64,000 nucleotides of DNA from Aquimarina intermedia (GCF_008124785.1 NZ_VNHU01000001.1:248001-312000); one strand, 5' to 3'. Shown: positions 1-9,720, counted from the first letter of the stretch. The notes: generated by a model from the letters alone, not told the origin. A program made the numbers and translations.

Positions 1-1018
1 CCAGTACAGGCTTGGTAAATATTTGTAAAAGATATCCTTCATCATCTCTATCAATGAGAATACCTAATTCCTTTAAAGGTTCAAGTTCTTCGTCGATTTC
101 GCCAACTCTATCCAAAACGGTATCATAGTAACTGGAAGGTACGGTTAAAAAGTCGACTCCTCTTGCCTTTAAAGATGATACTGTTTCAATAATATTATCT
201 GTAGCCAGTGCCATATGTTGCACGCCTGCGCCATTATAAAAATCAATATATTCTTCAATTTGAGATTTTTTGCGGCCTTCAGCAGGTTCATTGATAGGAA
301 ATTTGATTCGACCGTTTCCATTACTCATAACTTTACTCATAAGAGCGGTATATTCGGTAGAAATATCTTTATCATCAAAAGACACTAGTTGCGCAAACCC
401 CATGACTTTGGCGTAAAATTCGCACCATTTATTCATCTCATTCCAACCCACATTTCCTACCATATGATCAATATATTTAAGACCCGTGGATTCGGTTTTA
501 TACGGTTTAGTCCATTTGGTATATCCGGGAAGAAAAACTCCGTTGTAATTCTTGCGTTCAACAAAAATATGCACAGTTTCCCCATAGGTGTGGATTCCCG
601 AGGTTACCACTTTACCATTTTGATCGCTGTCAGTTCTTGGTTCAAAATATGATTTAGCTCCGCGTTTTACTGTTTCTTCATAACTTTTTGTAGCGTCATC
701 AACCCAAAGAGCCACAACTTTAACACCGTCGCCATGGGCATTAATGTGTTGGTTTATTGCGCCATCCGGTTGTAATGGAGAGGTTAGTACCAATCGAATT
801 CTGTCTTGTTGTAATACATAGGAGACACGATCCTTAAGGCCTGTTTCAAGACCTGCATAGGCAATGGGTTCAAATCCCCAGGCTGTTTGATAGTAGTATG
901 CAGCTTGTTTTGCATTGCCTACATATAGTTCTACATAGTCTGTTCCTAATAAGGGTAAAAAATCTTCGGCTTGCGGAATGATTTTCTCTAAATTTTCTGG
1001 TGTTGTATGTGTTGACAT
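1..1018 (-). CDS. hpd: 4-hydroxyphenylpyruvate dioxygenase, C-terminus cut by window edge
   Basis: The reading frame starts at ATG 1018 (MSTHTTPENL) and runs off the left edge after 339 codons with no stop. It is a two-repeat vicinal-oxygen-chelate protein of the HPPD family. Two of the three Fe(II) ligands are visible: His185 in YIDHMVGN and His268 in GVQHMALATD. The third ligand, the Glu of the FFEI motif near the C-terminus, lies beyond the edge. Known role: cytosolic conversion of 4-hydroxyphenylpyruvate to homogentisate in tyrosine degradation. The next enzyme of the pathway, homogentisate dioxygenase, is encoded 197 bp upstream on the same strand, which supports the call and suggests co-regulation. 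Identification is very secure; the true C-terminus is not visible. Confidence 0.95.
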   Translation of the reverse strand, partial: MSTHTTPENLEKIIPQAEDFLPLLGTDYVELYVGNAKQAAYYYQTAWGFEPIAYAGLETGLKDRVSYVLQQDRIRLVLTSPLQPDGAINQHINAHGDGVKVVALWVDDATKSYEETVKRGAKSYFEPRTDSDQNGKVVTSGIHTYGETVHIFVERKNYNGVFLPGYTKWTKPYKTESTGLKYIDHMVGNVGWNEMNKWCEFYAKVMGFAQLVSFDDKDISTEYTALMSKVMSNGNGRIKFPINEPAEGRKKSQIEEYIDFYNGAGVQHMALATDNIIETVSSLKARGVDFLTVPSSYYDTVLDRVGEIDEELEPLKELGILIDRDDEGYLLQIFTKPVL

Positions 1019-1215
1019 GATTGTATTTTAATAGAATTGAAATAATGCTTGATTTTTGTATACTCGCATAGAGTCTTCCTTACCACATGGCTCTTATATG
1101 CGCTGTAATATCTACTCTGAAGTTAAGCATAATTTTGATAGTTTATAGAATTGTGATGTTAAGAAACTTAAGTTTAACTTGTGTTTGTCCAGCTCACACA
1201 GGGATACTACCACCT
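1019..1215. other. hmgA-hpd intergenic region with overlapping short palindromes
   Basis: This 197 bp gap separates hmgA (stop at 1216) from hpd (ATG 1018), both on minus. No ORF or clear terminator is seen. It contains two overlapping small palindromes, TTAAG-AAA-CTTAA (1159-1171) and AAGTT-T-AACTT (1170-1180), which could be a protein-binding site upstream of hpd. No good TAnnTTTG element is seen on minus, so separate transcription of hpd is unproven. Confidence 0.3.
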
Positions 1216-2376
1216 CTAATGTTCGAGCCATGAGGTATGATAATCATCGTCTGCAATTTTCATAGCAGCTTCGGTCACCATAAGAGGTTTAAACGTATCT
1301 ACCATCACCGCAAGTTCATCTGTTTTGGTTTTACCAATACTTCGTTCTACGGCACCGGGGTGTGGACCATGCGGAATACCTGCCGGATGTAATGAAATGT
1401 GCCCCGCATCGATATCATTTCTACTCATAAAATCACCATCAACATAATAGAGAACTTCGTCACTATCAATATTACTGTGATTATATGGTGCGGGGATACT
1501 ATCCGGGTGATAATCATAAAGTCTGGGAACAAATGAGCATACTACAAAGGCATCGGTTTCAAAGGTTTGGTGTACCGGCGGTGGTTGATGAATTCTTCCT
1601 GTAATAGGTTCAAAGTCATGAATGGAAAATGCATAAGGAAAATTATAACCGTCGTACCCGACTACATCAAAAGGATGTGTCGCATAGATCATATCAAAAA
1701 TCTCATCTTGCTTTTTGACTTTTAAAAGAAACTCACCCTTCTCATCATGGGTTTCTAGGGTGTGAGGAGGTCGCAAATCCCTTTCGCAAAAAGGAGAATG
1801 TTCCAATAATTGTCCAAACCAGTTTCTGTATCGTTTAGGAGTATAAATCGGCCTTCTCGATTCTACAATAAATAATCTGTTGTCACTCGTATCAAAGTCC
1901 ATTTGATAGATAGTTCCTCTGGGGACTACGATATAATCTCCATATTTAAAGTCTATGACACCCAAATGGCTGATAAAGCGACCACTTCCTTTGTGTATAA
2001 ACAGTAACTCATCAGCATCAGTGTTTTTGTAAAAATAATCTTTTACTGATTCCTGCGGTGCAGCAAGCGTAATATGTACATCCGCATTGGTAAGTACAAT
2101 TTTTCTACTTTCTAAATAATCCTTTTCAGGTTGTATTTTGAAACCATGGAGACGATAAGACTTTATATTGTTCTTTAAAGCAATTTTGGGAGCCGCATCA
2201 TAGCTTCCCTTAATCTCTTTAACTTGCGTGGGTCTGTGGTTGTGATACAGATTTGTTGACATACCATCAAACCCTATAGTTCCAAATAATTGTTCGTAAT
2301 AAAGAGAGCCATCAGGTTTTTTAAAAATCGTATGGCGTTTTGGTGGGATCTTACCCAGGCTATGATAAAAAGGCAT
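1216..2376 (-). CDS. hmgA: homogentisate 1,2-dioxygenase
   Basis: This 386-residue cupin-type enzyme opens the aromatic ring of homogentisate to maleylacetoacetate using Fe(II), the step after HPPD in tyrosine/phenylalanine degradation. The N-terminus (MPFYHSLGKIPPKRH) and the region YYEQLFGTIGFDG are typical of the family. The metal site can be read near the C-terminal third: the His in PAPYNHSN, the following Glu in DSDEVLYYV and the His in GIPHGPHPG. The start is an unambiguous ATG. It is transcribed toward hpd and is probably the first gene of a two-gene catabolic unit. Later pathway genes (fumarylacetoacetase, isomerase) are not in the window. Confidence 0.96.
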   Translation of the reverse strand: MPFYHSLGKIPPKRHTIFKKPDGSLYYEQLFGTIGFDGMSTNLYHNHRPTQVKEIKGSYDAAPKIALKNNIKSYRLHGFKIQPEKDYLESRKIVLTNADVHITLAAPQESVKDYFYKNTDADELLFIHKGSGRFISHLGVIDFKYGDYIVVPRGTIYQMDFDTSDNRLFIVESRRPIYTPKRYRNWFGQLLEHSPFCERDLRPPHTLETHDEKGEFLLKVKKQDEIFDMIYATHPFDVVGYDGYNFPYAFSIHDFEPITGRIHQPPPVHQTFETDAFVVCSFVPRLYDYHPDSIPAPYNHSNIDSDEVLYYVDGDFMSRNDIDAGHISLHPAGIPHGPHPGAVERSIGKTKTDELAVMVDTFKPLMVTEAAMKIADDDYHTSWLEH

Positions 2377-2555
2377 AATTCAATACTTTAAATAAATAAC
2401 TAAACTTTCTTCTGAAAATAGGGATCAATTAACAGTTCCCTTTATTCAGGATTGCGCTTGATAAGGTAGTGAAGATGTATCAATAAGTTGTGCCAAAAAA
2501 GAGTCATAACATTACAAATGTCGTAAATTTTTTGCTGATTCGTGTCATCAAAGTA

Positions 2556-4841
2556 TTAAAACCAGAAGCCAATGCTAAAAAACCACTCACTTTCACCCAA
2601 CTCAGGAGAATACGAATACTTGACCTGCACGGGTCCGGCAAAGGTTTCTAAACCATACCCGAGAGCATAGCCTGTAAATTCAGGGTTTTCAAACCATTTA
2701 CCTGTGCTAAAAAGTTTTTTTCCTGCATTAGCATAGTTCGCAGCAAGGTTGATATGGTTTTTTGGGAATATTTCGTAATCAACGGTAACGCCTACTTTGG
2801 CAAAACTTTGACCGGTAAATCCTATAAAGTCATACCCATAAAAAGGAATGAAATTATTAATAGTCTTAGCGCCAAATCCTCCCAAAAAGAAATCAAAAGA
2901 ATCAAGATCCGTATTCCCTATTTTAGTACCGGCTTCGGCTTCGGTTTGAACAGAGACGTTGTGACATATGGGAAACGCATATCCGAGTTTAGCTTTGAAT
3001 ATAGAAAACTCATTAAAATTATCGTTATAATCTGAAGAATAGAAGTAGCCGTTCAGATCTGCTGAAAACAAATACCCTTTTGAAGGGAAATATTTGTTGT
3101 CAAAAGAGTCAAACCGTAATGATGAAAAAGCGCCAATATAATCACTATCGTCAAACACGGTTTGGGGGACTAAATTTTCATCTTCACCAAACGTTTCAGT
3201 AAAAATGTTCAGGTTCTTGTATTCTATGCCAAAACCAAGGGAAAAGGCTTGTTTTAAAAGAGTCTGAGCGTATACTTGAGCCGTATAATCTTTATACTCT
3301 ACATCAACATTATTAATACCTATATTAGGTACAACAGTGATATCAGTTAAAAAGCCGTAGGGAATATCTTTTTCAAATTTATTATAGCGAAATTTAAAGC
3401 CATAACTCCAGTAAAAACCCTTATCGACATAGTAATCTACATTATATCTAATATTGTCCCCTAAAGCAAGATCTGCAGATAAAACATCATTATTAAGAAA
3501 TAAACTTTTGCGGGTAACATTTAGTAAAGCAGCTGTTTTATACAGATCATCGTAATGCACTGCTAAGCGAAGTAGCATTTTGTTTTTGCTTTCTTTTACG
3601 TTTACTAATAATCCTTTGCCGGTTTCATTATCGATGAGACGATGACTTACGCGATCAAAATTACCGGTCGCTGATAGGTTATTAATTCCTTCATTAAGTC
3701 TTTGATAGGTTGTAGTAAGCGGTATTTTCATTTTGAGTTTTCCTTTGACGTAGGATCTCGTATAGCGCGTGTTGCCAGAAACAAGCAGACTGTTAATATG
3801 TATGGTGTCTGATGTTTTAGAAATTGGCTGTTTTGTTTTTGTAAGGTTGGTTCTCGGTTGCTGCTGACTCCGAATTTCTTCAAATAATTGCATCGAATTT
3901 TGCGCTGCCTCTTCTCCAACTTTTATAATTTTTTCAGTATCCTGAAAGGACAGAACGGTAAAATCTCCGATAGATGGCTTTATATAGATATCGGTTTTTG
4001 TAATTTTATCCCTCATATCTTTTATGGTTCTAAAATTACTGATTTGTAACATGATATTAGTTACAGAGTTAAGTTGGTTTACAGTCATTAAACTGTCTTG
4101 GACATCCACACCTATGACAATATCAGCACCTCTTTTTTTGATCTCTTCTACCGGATAATTATTTGCAACTCCACCGTCGGTTAGTAACACGCCATCAATT
4201 TCGACAGGGCTAAAAACGGAGGGAAGTGCACTGCTTGCAGAAACAGCTTGTGGTAAATATCCTTTATCCAAAATTACTTGTTCTCCATTTTCAATATTAG
4301 TAGCCACACAGAAAAAAGGAATAGGTAGACTGTCAAAATCACGCACATTGTTTACGTGAGAAGTATATCGAGAGAAAAGGTTATAAAAATTCTGCCCTTT
4401 GGAAAGGCTCTTGGGTAAACCAACTTTAAATTTATCAAAAGGGAGGGTTATGGCGTACTTTTCGGCGTCTTCTCTTTCATAAAAAGTTTTTGCACGACGC
4501 GGGAGATCGTCTTGTATAAGTTCGTTAAAATCTACAGATCTAAAAATTGAGTCTAAGGTCGTTGCGCTATAGCCGGCGGCATATAAAGATCCAATGATGG
4601 CTCCCATGCTCGTACCCCCAATATAATCAATACGCACGCCCGAGTCTTCGATGACCTTTAAAACGCCTATATGTGCTAAACCTTTTGCACCACCGCCACT
4701 TAGTACAATCCCAACTTTAATATCTTTTTGATTAGCAATAGTATCTGTTGAGGTTTGCGCAAGACAGGTAAAGTTTCCTAAATAGCACATGGCAAGGATG
4801 CAAACCGAAAGTACCTTTGATAATGGAGTTGATTGATTCAC
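2556..4841 (-). CDS. patatin-like phospholipase fused to outer-membrane barrel (PlpD/RssA-like)
   Basis: A 761-residue protein. A signal peptide (about residues 1-29, ending CLAQ) precedes a patatin domain of about residues 40-250 with the oxyanion glycine motif GGGAKG (49-54), nucleophile Ser78 in GTSMG and the dyad Asp222 in DGG. A POTRA-like segment follows (about 345-420). The C-terminal third is rich in alternating aromatic beta-strands and ends in Phe (FSIGFWF), as outer-membrane barrels of the BamA/Omp85 superfamily do. Inferred role: surface or periplasmic lipase anchored by its own barrel (type Vd-like). The start is GTG at 4841, which overlaps the uvrC stop by 4 bp (GTGA), so it is probably translationally coupled to uvrC. 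A later Met (residue 18) would remove the signal peptide and is less likely. Confidence 0.88.
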   Translation of the reverse strand: MNQSTPLSKVLSVCILAMCYLGNFTCLAQTSTDTIANQKDIKVGIVLSGGGAKGLAHIGVLKVIEDSGVRIDYIGGTSMGAIIGSLYAAGYSATTLDSIFRSVDFNELIQDDLPRRAKTFYEREDAEKYAITLPFDKFKVGLPKSLSKGQNFYNLFSRYTSHVNNVRDFDSLPIPFFCVATNIENGEQVILDKGYLPQAVSASSALPSVFSPVEIDGVLLTDGGVANNYPVEEIKKRGADIVIGVDVQDSLMTVNQLNSVTNIMLQISNFRTIKDMRDKITKTDIYIKPSIGDFTVLSFQDTEKIIKVGEEAAQNSMQLFEEIRSQQQPRTNLTKTKQPISKTSDTIHINSLLVSGNTRYTRSYVKGKLKMKIPLTTTYQRLNEGINNLSATGNFDRVSHRLIDNETGKGLLVNVKESKNKMLLRLAVHYDDLYKTAALLNVTRKSLFLNNDVLSADLALGDNIRYNVDYYVDKGFYWSYGFKFRYNKFEKDIPYGFLTDITVVPNIGINNVDVEYKDYTAQVYAQTLLKQAFSLGFGIEYKNLNIFTETFGEDENLVPQTVFDDSDYIGAFSSLRFDSFDNKYFPSKGYLFSADLNGYFYSSDYNDNFNEFSIFKAKLGYAFPICHNVSVQTEAEAGTKIGNTDLDSFDFFLGGFGAKTINNFIPFYGYDFIGFTGQSFAKVGVTVDYEIFPKNHINLAANYANAGKKLFSTGKWFENPEFTGYALGYGLETFAGPVQVKYSYSPELGESEWFFSIGFWF

Positions 4842-6643
4842 GTTGGATCCTTTTTAGAAAGATAGTAATTATAAATTTTGGTTGCGCGAGAATTTCCTAC
4901 AATTTGAGCAAGTTCTTGTATAGAGGCTTTTTGTATCCTTTTAACCGACCTAAAAGTCTTTAGTAGCTCAATCACTGTTTTTTCTCCAATTCCCGGTATT
5001 TTATCAAGTTCGGTGTCCAGTGCAGCTTTACTCCTTTTTTGACGGTGAAAGGTAATGCCAAAGCGATGCGCTTCATTACGTAGGTGTTGGATAACTTTGA
5101 GTGTTTCTGATTTTTTATCCAAATATAACGGTATAGAATCTCCCGGATAATAGATCTCTTCAAGGCGTTTAGCAATACCAATAATGGTAATCTTGCCTCG
5201 CAAGTCGAGATCATCTAAGGCTTTTAGTCCAGAGGACAACTGTCCTTTACCACCATCTACGATTACAAGTTGTGGTAACGGCTCTCCTTCTTCTTTTAAA
5301 CGTTTGTAGCGACGATAGACTACTTCTTCCATAGAAGCAAAATCATTAGGGCCATCCACCGTTTTTATATTAAACTTGCGATATTCTTTTTTGCTTGGCT
5401 TTCCGTTTTTAAAAACAACACAAGCAGCGACTGGATTAGAACCTTGAATATTTGAATTATCAAAACATTCTATATGATGTGGCTCTGAGGGCAGTCTCAA
5501 ATCTTTTTTCATTTGAGCCATCAATCTTTTTTCATGACGATCCGGATCAATAATTTTAATTTGCTTAAAACGTTCTTGTCGATAATATTTTGCATTTCTA
5601 ATAGAAAGATCGAGGATTTTTCTTTTGTCCCCTAATTGCGGAACGGTAACTTTAATATGTTCGCCAAGGCTAAGTTTAAAAGGAAGATAAATTTCTTTTG
5701 AATTAGAATTAAAACGTTGTCTAAGCTCAACTACAGCTAGTTCTAGCAGTTCTTTATCGGTTTCATCGAGTTTCTTTTTGATCTCAGTGGTATGAGATCG
5801 AATGATAGAACCATAGGAAAGCTGTAAAAAATTGACGTACCCATAAGCTTCATCCGATATTACAGAGAAAACATCTACGTTACTAATTTTTGGGTTAACT
5901 ACTGTGGATTTTGCTTGGTATTTTTGAAGAACTTCAATCTTTTCTTTTATACGCTGAGCCTCTTCAAACTCCATATTCTCGGCATGCGTATGCATGAGAT
6001 TTTTAAATTGTTGCAAAGAGTCTTTAAAGTTTCCTTTAACAATTTGTCGTATGGCTTCTATATTTTCGTTATATTCATTTTCTTCTTGTAGACCTTCGCA
6101 TGGGCCTTTACAATTACCTAGATGGTATTCCAGACACACCTTGTATTTATCGTTTTGAATTTTTTCTTCAGCTAAATCATAGGAACAGGTTCTGAGCTGG
6201 TATAAATTTTTGATTAATTCGAGTAGCGTGTTTACCGTTTTAAAACTTGTATAGGGACCAAAATATTCGGAACCATCTTTGATTAGATTTCGTGTAGGAA
6301 AAACTCTTGGAAAACGTTCTTTCTTAATACAAATCCATGGATACGTTTTATCGTCCTTGAGCATAACATTAAACCGTGGCTGATGCTTTTTAATCAAATT
6401 GTTCTCTAGTAAGAGTGCATCAGTTTCGGTTTCGACGATAATATGTTTGATAAAACGGATTTTTTTTACTAAAACCCCGATACGATGGCTGTCATGCTTT
6501 TTCGTAAAATAAGAAGAAACTCTTTTTTTTAAATTCTTAGCTTTACCAATATAAAGTAATTTATCATCTTTGTCGTAATATTGATACACCCCAGGATTAC
6601 TTGGCAGGGTTTTTAATTGTATTTCTAGAGGAAGTTGCTGCAT
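4838..6643 (-). CDS. uvrC: excinuclease ABC subunit C
   Basis: UvrC makes the two incisions flanking a lesion in nucleotide excision repair, after UvrB loading. The GIY-YIG nuclease domain is at the N-terminus (NPGVYQYY and LLYIGKAKNLKKRV, about residues 17-45). The UvrB-interacting UVR motif follows near residue 210 (EFEEAQRIKEKIEVL). Then come the RNase H-like endonuclease domain (HHIECFDNSN, VVDGGKGQL) and a C-terminal helix-hairpin-helix pair (IPGIGEKTVIELL). I chose ATG 6643 (MQQLPLEIQ), giving 601 residues; an in-frame GTG two codons upstream (6649) is possible. The stop overlaps the downstream patatin gene by 4 bp. Confidence 0.97.
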   Translation of the reverse strand: MQQLPLEIQLKTLPSNPGVYQYYDKDDKLLYIGKAKNLKKRVSSYFTKKHDSHRIGVLVKKIRFIKHIIVETETDALLLENNLIKKHQPRFNVMLKDDKTYPWICIKKERFPRVFPTRNLIKDGSEYFGPYTSFKTVNTLLELIKNLYQLRTCSYDLAEEKIQNDKYKVCLEYHLGNCKGPCEGLQEENEYNENIEAIRQIVKGNFKDSLQQFKNLMHTHAENMEFEEAQRIKEKIEVLQKYQAKSTVVNPKISNVDVFSVISDEAYGYVNFLQLSYGSIIRSHTTEIKKKLDETDKELLELAVVELRQRFNSNSKEIYLPFKLSLGEHIKVTVPQLGDKRKILDLSIRNAKYYRQERFKQIKIIDPDRHEKRLMAQMKKDLRLPSEPHHIECFDNSNIQGSNPVAACVVFKNGKPSKKEYRKFNIKTVDGPNDFASMEEVVYRRYKRLKEEGEPLPQLVIVDGGKGQLSSGLKALDDLDLRGKITIIGIAKRLEEIYYPGDSIPLYLDKKSETLKVIQHLRNEAHRFGITFHRQKRSKAALDTELDKIPGIGEKTVIELLKTFRSVKRIQKASIQELAQIVGNSRATKIYNYYLSKKDPT

Positions 6644-6767
6644 ATTCACAGTGTAAATTTAAGATATAGTGTCATGTTAAAAGGTGCTCAAAAGGTTTAA
6701 TTTATGTTAAAAAATTAAAGGATTCCGCATAGATTAAAAAAAAAAGGATAAGTTCGAAAAGCACGTT

Positions 6768-6775
6768 TATCTTTG
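6768..6775 (+). promoter_or_regulatory. candidate -7 element upstream of the rim cassette
   Basis: TATCTTTG matches the Bacteroidetes -7 consensus TAnnTTTG exactly. Its end is about 28 bp before the TTG start at 6804. No good TTTG is seen 19-22 bp upstream, so the -33 element is weak or absent. Confidence 0.45.
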
Positions 6776-6803
6776 TGTCATGATAATTTAATTCACCATT
6801 TTT

Positions 6804-7232
6804 TTGGAAGTAAAAAAAAGAATAATAGGAAGAACAGATAAGGCCGATTTCCCACTTTTGGAAATCAATGAAATCGACGTAAAAATCGATACAGGTGCCT
6901 ATACCTCTTCAATTCATTGCAAAGATATAGAAGAGATCGACGAAACGTTACAATGTAGTTTTCTGGATGCCACACATCCAGAGTATAATGGTAAACAGTT
7001 TGTTTTTACAAACTATGATATTACTGCTGTTAAAAGTAGTAATGGGGAAATAGAAGTGCGGTATACTATACGAACTAAAATACGTCTGTTTAATAAAACA
7101 TATCCAATCACACTTACCTTGTCTTCAAGAGATGACATGCGATTTCCGGTTTTACTGGGAAGACGATTTTTGAGCGGAAAATTTTTAGTTGATCCACAAT
7201 TAGAAGATCAATCACATAATAATAAATCATAA
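6804..7232 (+). CDS. retropepsin-like ATP-dependent zinc protease family (RimB-like)
   Basis: A 142-residue protein of the family once called ATP-dependent zinc protease (DUF785/PF05618). It has the aspartic-protease-like signature DTGA at residues 29-32 in [12 protein letters not shown] and a flap-like LGRRFL motif near the C-terminus. In Pseudomonas, a protein of this family (RimB) trims glutamates added to ribosomal protein S6 by RimK. Here rimK follows directly, with the stop and next start sharing one base (TAATG), so a matching role is a reasonable inference. The start is TTG 6804: an in-frame stop at 6789 leaves only this codon or ATT 6798 as options. Coding strand, operon position and motif all agree. 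Confidence 0.85.
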   Translation: MEVKKRIIGRTDKADFPLLEINEIDVKIDTGAYTSSIHCKDIEEIDETLQCSFLDATHPEYNGKQFVFTNYDITAVKSSNGEIEVRYTIRTKIRLFNKTYPITLTLSSRDDMRFPVLLGRRFLSGKFLVDPQLEDQSHNNKS

Positions 7233-8104
7233 TGAACATTAAAATCTTGTCGCGAAGCGCAAACCTTTTTTCAACAGATGCGCTTGTGCAGGCAGCGGTA
7301 AAACGTAAACACACAGTACAGGTAATTGATCCGCTAAATTGCGACATAGTAATTGAGAAAAAAAAACCGGAAATTTATTATAGAGGTAAACGATTAGATC
7401 ACGTTGACGCAGTAATTCCAAGAATTGGCGCTTCCATTACGTTTTATGGTACTGCGGTAGTACGTCAGTTTGAGATGATGAATGTGTTTACTACCGTACA
7501 ATCACAGGCACTGGTGCAGTCAAGAGATAAATTACGTAGTTTACAGATATTGTCAAAAGCGGGTTTAGGCCTGCCTAAAACGGTGTTTACTAACTATTCA
7601 AAAGACGTGTCTGGGGCTATAGAACATGTGGGTGGAGCTCCTTTAATCATAAAACTATTGGAAGGTACTCAAGGATTGGGAGTGGTATTAGCAGATACAC
7701 AAAATGCTGCTGAGTCTGTGATAGAAGCCTTTAATGGATTACAAGCTAGAGTGATTATTCAAGAGTATATTAAAGAAGCTAAGGGCGCTGATATTAGGGC
7801 TTTGGTAATTGATGGACAAGTGGTAGGAGCGATGAAGCGTCAAGGTAAGGACGGTGAATTTAGATCTAATTTACATCGCGGTGGCAGCGCAGAGGTTATT
7901 GCGCTTAGTGAAGAAGAAGAAAATGCTGCTATCAAGGCGGCAAGAGCAATGAAGTTGGGGGTTGCAGGAGTGGATATGTTGCAAAGTGAACGAGGTCCAT
8001 TAATATTAGAGGTAAACTCGTCCCCGGGCTTAGAGGGTATTCAACAAGCCACAGGAAAGGATATTGCAAAATCAATAATCAGATATATCGAACGAAGTAT
8101 ATAA
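7232..8104 (+). CDS. rimK: RimK-family glutamate ligase (ribosomal protein S6 modification)
   Basis: This 290-residue ATP-grasp ligase resembles RimK, which adds glutamates to the C-terminus of ribosomal protein S6. The ATP-grasp features include Lys141 in PLIIKLLEG, the glycine loop GTQG (145-148), the Asp/Arg pair in GADIRALV, and the Mg-binding Glu260 and Asn262 in [13 protein letters not shown]. The ATG overlaps the upstream protease stop by one base. Neighbours (retropepsin-like protease before, M14 amidohydrolase after) are recurrent rimK partners as I recall the family. Its substrate here, S6 or another protein, cannot be told from sequence. Confidence 0.93.
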   Translation: MNIKILSRSANLFSTDALVQAAVKRKHTVQVIDPLNCDIVIEKKKPEIYYRGKRLDHVDAVIPRIGASITFYGTAVVRQFEMMNVFTTVQSQALVQSRDKLRSLQILSKAGLGLPKTVFTNYSKDVSGAIEHVGGAPLIIKLLEGTQGLGVVLADTQNAAESVIEAFNGLQARVIIQEYIKEAKGADIRALVIDGQVVGAMKRQGKDGEFRSNLHRGGSAEVIALSEEEENAAIKAARAMKLGVAGVDMLQSERGPLILEVNSSPGLEGIQQATGKDIAKSIIRYIERSI

Positions 8105-8120
8105 TTTCATTCTTTCTACT

Positions 8121-9101
8121 ATGAAAAAATCAGATGTTCTTAATATCTTAGGTGAGCATATACAATTGGGTGAGAGCCGAACGATTAATTTCAACATAGC
8201 CAATCTTTATACCTCTACAAAAGTTGAAATTCCAATTATAATAGAGCGTTCAAAAAAATCGGGTCCCACTGTTTTAATAACAGCCGGAATTCATGGGGAT
8301 GAGGTAAATGGTGTGGAGATAGTACGACAAATTATTTCTAAAAAAATCAATAAACCCCAGTGCGGTACCATTATTTGTATTCCACTTTTAAACGTTTTTG
8401 GCTTTTTAAATATGGATCGGTTTTTTCCGGACGGACGTGATTTAAATCGGGTTTTTCCCGGATCCAAAAATGGTTCGTTAGCGAGTCAATTTGCCTATCA
8501 GTTTACCAATGAGATTTTGCCCGTTGCAGACTATTGTCTGGATTTTCATACCGGTGGAGGAAGTCGTTTTAATGCAGCTCATATTCGGGTTGATCCTACC
8601 AATGCTGAGTTAATGAAATTGGCGGAAACGTTTAATGCACCTTTTACATTGTTGTCTAAAAACGTTGATGGCTCATTCAGAGCTACCTGCTCAAAAAAAG
8701 GAATTAAAATTTTACTTTTTGAAGGGGGGAAATCCCAAAACAGCAATAAGGATATAGCGAAGGAAGGAGTGATCGGTACAATGAGAATACTAAAACACCT
8801 TGAAATGCTCATGCCGGAGTTTTCAATTCCTAATGCCCGAGCCAAAAGTATAGTTATTAAGAAAAGCTACTGGGTCCGAGCTAAAAATAGTGGCATGCTA
8901 CATATCAAAATTCCTTGTGGTAAACATGTTGAAAAAGGAGAGTTTTTGGCCACAATTACGGATCCATATGGGAAAATGCGCACCGTGGTAAAAGCTCCTA
9001 ATGAGGGGTATATTATTAATGTGAATGAAGCTCCGATAATCCATAAAGGAGATGCGATTTTTCATATAACCACAGCACTATTTGAGGATGCCAATGAATA
9101 A
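8121..9101 (+). CDS. succinylglutamate desuccinylase/aspartoacylase family protein
   Basis: A 326-residue zinc amidohydrolase of the M14-like AstE/AspA family. Zinc ligands are His58 and Glu61 in GIHGDEVNG and His143 in DFHTGGG; the probable catalytic Glu is Glu201 in LLFEGG. The C-terminal domain (about 230-326) is beta-rich and biotinyl-lipoyl-like (HVEKGEFLATI, NEGYIINVN), as in long members of the family. The substrate is unknown. Its position 16 bp after rimK suggests it acts in the same process, perhaps hydrolysing an amide formed or exposed by RimK, but this is inference. ATG start at 8121. Confidence 0.88.
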   Translation: MKKSDVLNILGEHIQLGESRTINFNIANLYTSTKVEIPIIIERSKKSGPTVLITAGIHGDEVNGVEIVRQIISKKINKPQCGTIICIPLLNVFGFLNMDRFFPDGRDLNRVFPGSKNGSLASQFAYQFTNEILPVADYCLDFHTGGGSRFNAAHIRVDPTNAELMKLAETFNAPFTLLSKNVDGSFRATCSKKGIKILLFEGGKSQNSNKDIAKEGVIGTMRILKHLEMLMPEFSIPNARAKSIVIKKSYWVRAKNSGMLHIKIPCGKHVEKGEFLATITDPYGKMRTVVKAPNEGYIINVNEAPIIHKGDAIFHITTALFEDANE

Positions 9102-9660
9102 AAAAGCACTGAGACAGCACTATAAAATATTACGGGCTGATTTGGATAATAGCACCATAGAGTCAAATAGTTTAGCAATTGCTAATCGCATCTTAACAAT
9201 GCCTTTATGGGGCTTTAGTTTCTATCATATTTTTTTGTCAATTGAAGAGCAAAAGGAGGTGGATACAGATTTTATACTACATGTTTTACAGGGGAAAGAT
9301 AAAAATGTAGTGGTTTCTAAAAGTGATTTCACAACGAATCAACTTAGCAACTATCTGCTTACTGATAACACCCGTTTAATAAAGAATGAATATAATATCC
9401 CAGAGCCTGTAGACGGCATACCTATTGCTTCTGATCAAATTGAGGTAGTTTTTATACCCCTGTTAGCCTTTGATACAGTTGGGAATAGAATAGGGTATGG
9501 GAAGGGTTTTTATGATCGATTCTTAGCCAAATGTAATGACAAGGTGATCAAAGTAGGGCTATCTTTTTTTGAAGCAGCACCAGAATTTAGTTTTGTAGAA
9601 TCTACCGATATAAAACTTGATTATTGCGTCACCCCCAATAAAACTTATGTATTCGAGTGA
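9094..9660 (+). CDS. 5-formyltetrahydrofolate cyclo-ligase
   Basis: This enzyme (ATP-dependent, also called 5,10-methenyl-THF synthetase; FAU/YgfA family) recycles 5-formyl-THF to 5,10-methenyl-THF. The family signature is clear: PLLAFDTVGNRIGYGKGFYD, with the glycine-rich GYGKGFYDRFL motif binding ATP phosphate, and an N-terminal basic helix (MNKKALRQHYK). I chose ATG 9094 (188 residues); ATG 9088 and TTG 9082 are in frame upstream, and all overlap the end of the preceding gene, so translation is probably coupled. It is the last gene of the rim cassette operon before a 60 bp gap to the response regulator. Confidence 0.93.
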   Translation: MNKKALRQHYKILRADLDNSTIESNSLAIANRILTMPLWGFSFYHIFLSIEEQKEVDTDFILHVLQGKDKNVVVSKSDFTTNQLSNYLLTDNTRLIKNEYNIPEPVDGIPIASDQIEVVFIPLLAFDTVGNRIGYGKGFYDRFLAKCNDKVIKVGLSFFEAAPEFSFVESTDIKLDYCVTPNKTYVFE

Positions 9661-9720
9661 AATTAGCTTGAATCTGGAGATTCTTTATAGTATATTAGAT
9701 TCTTTAATAGTAATACACTT

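Noticed and set aside
389-652. Plus-strand open frame inside hpd
   Set aside because: It is antisense to a secure HPPD coding frame with intact metal-ligand motifs, and its translation shows no family features.
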